A DNA stretch of 64,000 nt from Tropicibacter oceani (lineage in GTDB: Bacteria > Pseudomonadota > Alphaproteobacteria > Rhodobacterales > Rhodobacteraceae), in contig NZ_CP124616.1 of NCBI RefSeq assembly GCF_029958925.1, forward strand, positions 3,286,001-3,350,000, in the 5' to 3' direction. This document shows positions 60,821 to 64,000 of this stretch, piece by piece (position 1 is the first letter of the stretch; each line of letters opens with the position of its first letter). A program made the translations under genes and the position numbers. Below the pieces are notes generated by a model. It did no database searches. It saw nothing but the letters and a program-made list of their open reading frames with translations, and had not been told where the DNA came from.

Positions 60821-61705
60821 ATGAAGATCGCCACCGCCGCCTATCCCGCCAGCTTTCTGGGCAGCTGGCAGGCCTATGCCGACAAGCTGACCGCCTGGGT
60901 GCAGACCGCCGCCCAAAACGGCGCCGAATTGCTGGTCTTCCCCGAATATGGCGCGCTGGAGCTGGCCACGCTGGACGGCGACGTCGCCGCGCACGACCTT
61001 GAACTCTGCATTCAGGCCACCAACGCCCGCATCCCCGACGCCGACGCCCTGCATTCCGACCTTGCCGCGCGCTTCAAGGTGCACATCCTTGCCGCCTCGG
61101 CCCCGGTGGTCGACGAAACCGTGGCGGTGCGCCCGGTCAACCGCGCGCGCCTGTTCACCCCGACCGGGGCCATGGGCGTGCAGGACAAACAGATCATGAC
61201 CCGGTTCGAGCGCGAGGACTGGCACATTGCCCCCGGCGGCCCGCTGCGCCTGTTCGACACGGCACTGGGCAAGATCGGCGTGCTGATCTGCTATGACAGC
61301 GAATTCCCCCTGCTTGGCCGCGCCCTGAGCGACGCCGACCTGATCCTGATCCCTTCGGTGACCGAGGCGCTGGCCGGCCACAGCCGCGTGCGCATCGGCG
61401 CGCAGGCCCGTGCGCTGGAAAATCAATGCGTTACCATCATGTCCTCGCTGGTCGGCCCGGCCCCCTGGTCGCAGGTCATCGACGCCTCGACCGGCACCGG
61501 CGGCGTCTATTGCCCGCCCGACACCGGCTTTCCGGCCACCGGGGTGATTGCCAGCGGCACGCTCAACACCCCGGGCTGGACATACGCCACCCTGGACCCG
61601 GCCCAGATCGCCCATGTGCGCGCCGATGGCGTCGTTCTGAACCGCCGCCACTGGGACGATCAGACAGGCCGCGACGCCCCCGCCCAGCCGACCCGCCTGC
61701 GGTGA
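60821..61705 (+). CDS. Carbon-nitrogen hydrolase (nitrilase superfamily)
   Basis: This hydrolase has 294 residues. The Glu-Lys-Cys triad: FPEYGALELATL, MGVQDKQIMTRFE, and VLICYDSEFPLLGRALS. The SVTEALAGHSRVRIGAQARA helix is typical. It resembles amidases and omega-amidase-like proteins. With the neighbouring GNAT, and formerly SnoaL-like, genes it may form a small operon of unknown substrate. Confidence 0.9.
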   Translation: MKIATAAYPASFLGSWQAYADKLTAWVQTAAQNGAELLVFPEYGALELATLDGDVAAHDLELCIQATNARIPDADALHSDLAARFKVHILAASAPVVDETVAVRPVNRARLFTPTGAMGVQDKQIMTRFEREDWHIAPGGPLRLFDTALGKIGVLICYDSEFPLLGRALSDADLILIPSVTEALAGHSRVRIGAQARALENQCVTIMSSLVGPAPWSQVIDASTGTGGVYCPPDTGFPATGVIASGTLNTPGWTYATLDPAQIAHVRADGVVLNRRHWDDQTGRDAPAQPTRLR

Positions 61706-61714
61706 AATGTGGGC

Positions 61715-61745
61715 TTGAAATAAAGGCGCAATAGGCCCATATACA
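61715..61745 (+). promoter_or_regulatory. Possible promoter before infA
   Basis: TTGAAA at 61715 and CATATA at 61738 are 17 bases apart (TATACA at 61740 is 19 bases away). AAGGAGAG just before the ATG is a strong ribosome site. By-eye match. Confidence 0.4.
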
Positions 61746-61789
61746 CGCTCGCCCCACCTATGATGGCGGCGAACAACTAAGGAGAGACC

Positions 61790-62008
61790 ATGGCCAAGGA
61801 AGATACGCTCGAATTTCCCGGTGTCGTGAAGGAACTCCTGCCCAATGCGACGTTCCGGGTCGAGCTTGAAAACGGCCATGAGATCATCGCACATACGGCA
61901 GGCAAGATGCGCAAGAACCGCATCCGTGTTCTGGCTGGCGACAAGGTTCAGGTGGAAATGACCCCCTACGATCTGACCAAGGGTCGGATCAACTATCGCT
62001 TCAAGTAA
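61790..62008 (+). CDS. infA: Translation initiation factor IF-1
   Basis: IF-1 occupies the ribosomal A site during initiation. It has 72 residues: [20 protein letters not shown], then [20 protein letters not shown] and [20 protein letters not shown]. This is a single S1/OB domain of the normal length. It is preceded by a strong ribosome site and followed by a terminator. Confidence 0.98.
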   Translation: MAKEDTLEFPGVVKELLPNATFRVELENGHEIIAHTAGKMRKNRIRVLAGDKVQVEMTPYDLTKGRINYRFK

Positions 62009-62032
62009 GCGCGTTCCACTGACAAAACGCTT

Positions 62033-62058
62033 GCGCCGGGCCCTTTGCCCGGCGCTTT
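62033..62058 (+). terminator. Terminator after infA
   Basis: GCGCCGGGC and GCCCGGCGC form a nine-base stem with loop CCTTT, followed by TTTGCGTTT. Confidence 0.85.
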
Positions 62059-62130
62059 GCGTTTGGGGCCATTGCCAGCGGCTGTAGCTCTGCCTAGGCT
62101 TGTGCCGATGGACACAGGAAAGGCGCTGCG

Positions 62131-62820
62131 ATGCTGCACCCGTTTGGACAGGACATCTGGCTGGCAGACGGCCCGGCGCTGGTCGCGACGCTTGGTTTTC
62201 ACTACCCCACCCGCATGGCGGTGATCCGCCTTGCAGGCAACCAGCTGTTGCTCTGGTCGCCCATCGCCTACAGCGACGCGCTTCGGCAAGAGGTTGAAAC
62301 CCTGGGGGAAATTACCCATCTCGTCGCGCCGAACGCGCTGCACCACGTCCATATCGGCGACTGGAAAAAGGCCTGCCCCGATGCCCGTATCTGGGCCGCC
62401 CCGGGGCTGGACCGCAAACGCCCCGATCTGGATATTGCCGGCCAGCTGACCGAAACACCGCCGCCCGACTGGGGCGACCAGATCGCGCTGGCCCTTTATC
62501 GCGGCAATGCCATCACGACCGAGGCCGTGCTGTTTCACCGGCCCAGCGGCACCGCCCTGTTTACCGATCTGCTGCAACAGATGCCGCGCGACTGGTTCAC
62601 CGGCTGGCGCCGGGTGATCGCGAGGCTTGACCTGATGACACAGGACGAACCCACCGTGCCGCGCAAGTTCCGGCTTGGCTTTACCAACCGCAAGGCCGCC
62701 CGCGCCGCCCGCGACATCGTGCGGTCCTGGCCGGTCAGCGCCGTTGTCATGGCCCACGGGAAACCCGTGACCCAGGACGCCAAGGCCTATCTCGACCGTG
62801 CCTTTGCCTGGCTGGACTGA
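62131..62820 (+). CDS. DUF4336 domain protein
   Basis: This protein has 229 residues and starts MLHPFGQDIWLADGPALVAT. Further motifs: YPTRMAVIRLAGNQLLLWSP, HLVAPNALHHVHIGDWKKAC, and GTALFTDLLQQMP. It fits DUF4336 (PF14234), a beta-lactamase-like fold with incomplete metal site. Function unknown. Convergent with the kinase gene. Confidence 0.85.
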   Translation: MLHPFGQDIWLADGPALVATLGFHYPTRMAVIRLAGNQLLLWSPIAYSDALRQEVETLGEITHLVAPNALHHVHIGDWKKACPDARIWAAPGLDRKRPDLDIAGQLTETPPPDWGDQIALALYRGNAITTEAVLFHRPSGTALFTDLLQQMPRDWFTGWRRVIARLDLMTQDEPTVPRKFRLGFTNRKAARAARDIVRSWPVSAVVMAHGKPVTQDAKAYLDRAFAWLD

Positions 62821-62835
62821 CGGGGCAGCGCGCGC

Positions 62836-64000
62836 TCAGCCCGGATCGCGGCGCGGGACAAAATGCTGCCCCGGCACCGTGATCGACCAACGCACTTGCC
62901 CAGGGCCGATGTCATAGTCTGACGCCGTGTCCAGCATCGAAGGCGCCAGCATGGTCAGCACGCTGCTGCCAAAGCCCCGGCGCCGCTCGGGTTGCGGGTC
63001 TGGTTTGATCTCGGTCTGCTCGTGCCAGCGCACCTGCAGGGCCCGGCCATCCTGCCCCTCTTCCAGCGCCCAACTGACGCGGATCTTGCCCTCGGGCAGG
63101 GTCAACGCGCCGTATTTGGCGGAATTCGTGCCCAGTTCATGGATCGCCATGCCGATGGTCTGCACCGACTGCGGTTGCAGGTCGATTGGCGGCCCCGTGA
63201 CCTCGATCCGGCTGTCGTTGCGTTCGGCAAAGGGTTCTAGGTGACGCAGCACCAATTCGCCCAGCGGCACCGTCGTCCATTCCCCCGCCACAAGCAGATC
63301 GGTCGAGCGCGCCAGCGAATGGATGCGCTCTTCGAACTTGCGGTTGAACCCGTCGAAATCGCGTTCCGAGCGCGCCGTCTGACGCTGGATCGCGCTGACG
63401 ATGGTCAGCATGTTCTTGGCCCGGTGGATCACCTCGCGCGCGATCAGCTCGCGCGCCTTTTCGGCCTTGCGGATCTCGGTCACGTCGCGGTGGATGTTGG
63501 AAATCGCCACGATCTCGCCGCTGGCGCCGCGAATGGGCGCGCAGCTGATCCAGACCTCGTGCTCTGTGCCGTCCTTGGCCACCCGCGTCGCTTCGAAATT
63601 CGACAGGCGGCCCGCGATGATCTCATCTCGGTAATAGGCGATGGGGTGCGGCCAATTCGGCGGATACAGCATTTCCAGCGACTGGCCGACGACCTCCTCG
63701 GCGCTATAGCCATACAGCCGCTGCGCCGCGCGGTTCCAGGTGGTGATCCGCCCCTCCAGATCATAGCTCAGGATCGCGTCCGAGGTGCTGGCCACCAGGG
63801 CCGCCAGCGCGCTCGAGTTGATGAAGGCCTGCTCGACATCGTCGGCCTGCACGTATCGCGCGGTGATGTCGCGGTGCTGGACAAGCAGATAGGCGCTGCC
63901 GGCCTCGCTCAGACGGCTGGCGGTCATCTCGAACCAGCGCTTTACCTCGGGGCTGTCACAGGGGTATTCATGCCGGAACGTCTGCCCGGTCTCCAGGACC
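62836..64000 (-). CDS. PAS-HWE sensor histidine kinase (5' partial)
   Basis: The frame is open to the right edge, so the start lies beyond the window; about 388 residues are visible. The part near the edge reads as PAS (HEYPCDSPEVKRWFEMTASR). A second PAS domain has ALVASTSDAILSYDLEGRIT, then WNRAAQRLYGYSAEEVVGQS and a PAC-type stretch VWISCAPIRGASGEIVAISN. The kinase H-box is HRAKNMLTIVSAIQRQTARS. The WxE block (LQVRWHEQTEI) and the G-rich GFGSSVLTMLAPSML mark the HWE family, frequent in alphaproteobacteria for light, stress or general stress signalling. Signal unknown. Confidence 0.9.
   Translation of the reverse strand, partial: VLETGQTFRHEYPCDSPEVKRWFEMTASRLSEAGSAYLLVQHRDITARYVQADDVEQAFINSSALAALVASTSDAILSYDLEGRITTWNRAAQRLYGYSAEEVVGQSLEMLYPPNWPHPIAYYRDEIIAGRLSNFEATRVAKDGTEHEVWISCAPIRGASGEIVAISNIHRDVTEIRKAEKARELIAREVIHRAKNMLTIVSAIQRQTARSERDFDGFNRKFEERIHSLARSTDLLVAGEWTTVPLGELVLRHLEPFAERNDSRIEVTGPPIDLQPQSVQTIGMAIHELGTNSAKYGALTLPEGKIRVSWALEEGQDGRALQVRWHEQTEIKPDPQPERRRGFGSSVLTMLAPSMLDTASDYDIGPGQVRWSITVPGQHFVPRRDPG

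Noticed and set aside
1-64000. CRISPR array, prophage or integrated conjugative element
   Set aside because: No regularly spaced repeats, integrase, phage structural or conjugation genes were seen; the only mobile elements are the two IS.

Overview
The window is a 64 kb chromosomal segment from an alphaproteobacterium, most likely a member of the Rhodobacteraceae (roseobacter/Rhodobacter group). The evidence is high GC with C/G-rich third codon positions, many small families typical of that group (DUF2842, UPF0262, and probably DUF6476, DUF6524 and DUF6324), a PhaR-type polyhydroxyalkanoate regulator, an RpoH box sigma-32, an HWE-type histidine kinase, and a tRNA-His with A73 and no encoded G-1. 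Both window edges cut a gene: a TonB-dependent receptor on the left and a PAS/HWE kinase on the right. These assignments rest on reading motifs; no database search was run.

Layout. 1-7.9 kb is a complete energised outer-membrane uptake operon: BtuB-like receptor, binding protein, FecCD/BtuC permease, ATPase, a second binding-protein homologue without signal peptide, ExbB, two ExbD proteins and TonB. The likely substrate is cobalamin, or another iron-siderophore-like ligand. 8-13.4 kb holds TatD, a PhnP-like beta-lactamase-fold enzyme, an AEC permease, two EamA exporters and thiamine pyrophosphokinase. 13.5-22.5 kb has an 874-residue very acidic protein of unknown function, a secreted CxxCH protein, purA, secG and pyrG. 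22.5-24.5 kb is an AT-richer island: a PIN-like gene starting on the stop codon of pyrG and split by an IS5/IS903-type element. 24.7-27.3 kb has rlmJ, two TerB-like proteins and a PhnD-like protein.

27.4-35.8 kb is a polar amino acid/polyamine-type ABC transporter followed by two glutamine-synthetase-like ligases, a class I amidotransferase and a PuuB-like oxidase. Together these suggest gamma-glutamylation and oxidation of an imported amine. The palindrome TTTGATCAAA occurs upstream of both halves of this locus. 35.9-50.8 kb is mostly core genes (DegT aminotransferase, phaR, xseA, purD, 5-formyl-THF cyclo-ligase, mgtE, guanine and 8-oxoguanine deaminases, hisN, a Cro/CI regulator, quinone oxidoreductase, Gfo/Idh, rpoH). 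51-64 kb carries rluD, a xylitol-type dehydrogenase, an SMP-30 lactonase, tRNA-His, hisD-UPF0262-phosphatase, a SnoaL-like gene split by an IS1182-family element, a nitrilase-family enzyme, infA, a DUF4336 protein and the HWE kinase.

Two dispersed intergenic repeat families run through the window. Family A has nine copies with an (A)AATAtCC core plus a GGGGCAGAGCCCC arm, often inside operons. Family B has two hairpin elements between convergent genes whose stems differ by compensating changes. The strongest leads are the IS-split PIN-like gene, the paired ExbD proteins with Asp and Asn at the channel position, the acidic protein, and the shared operator of the amine locus.
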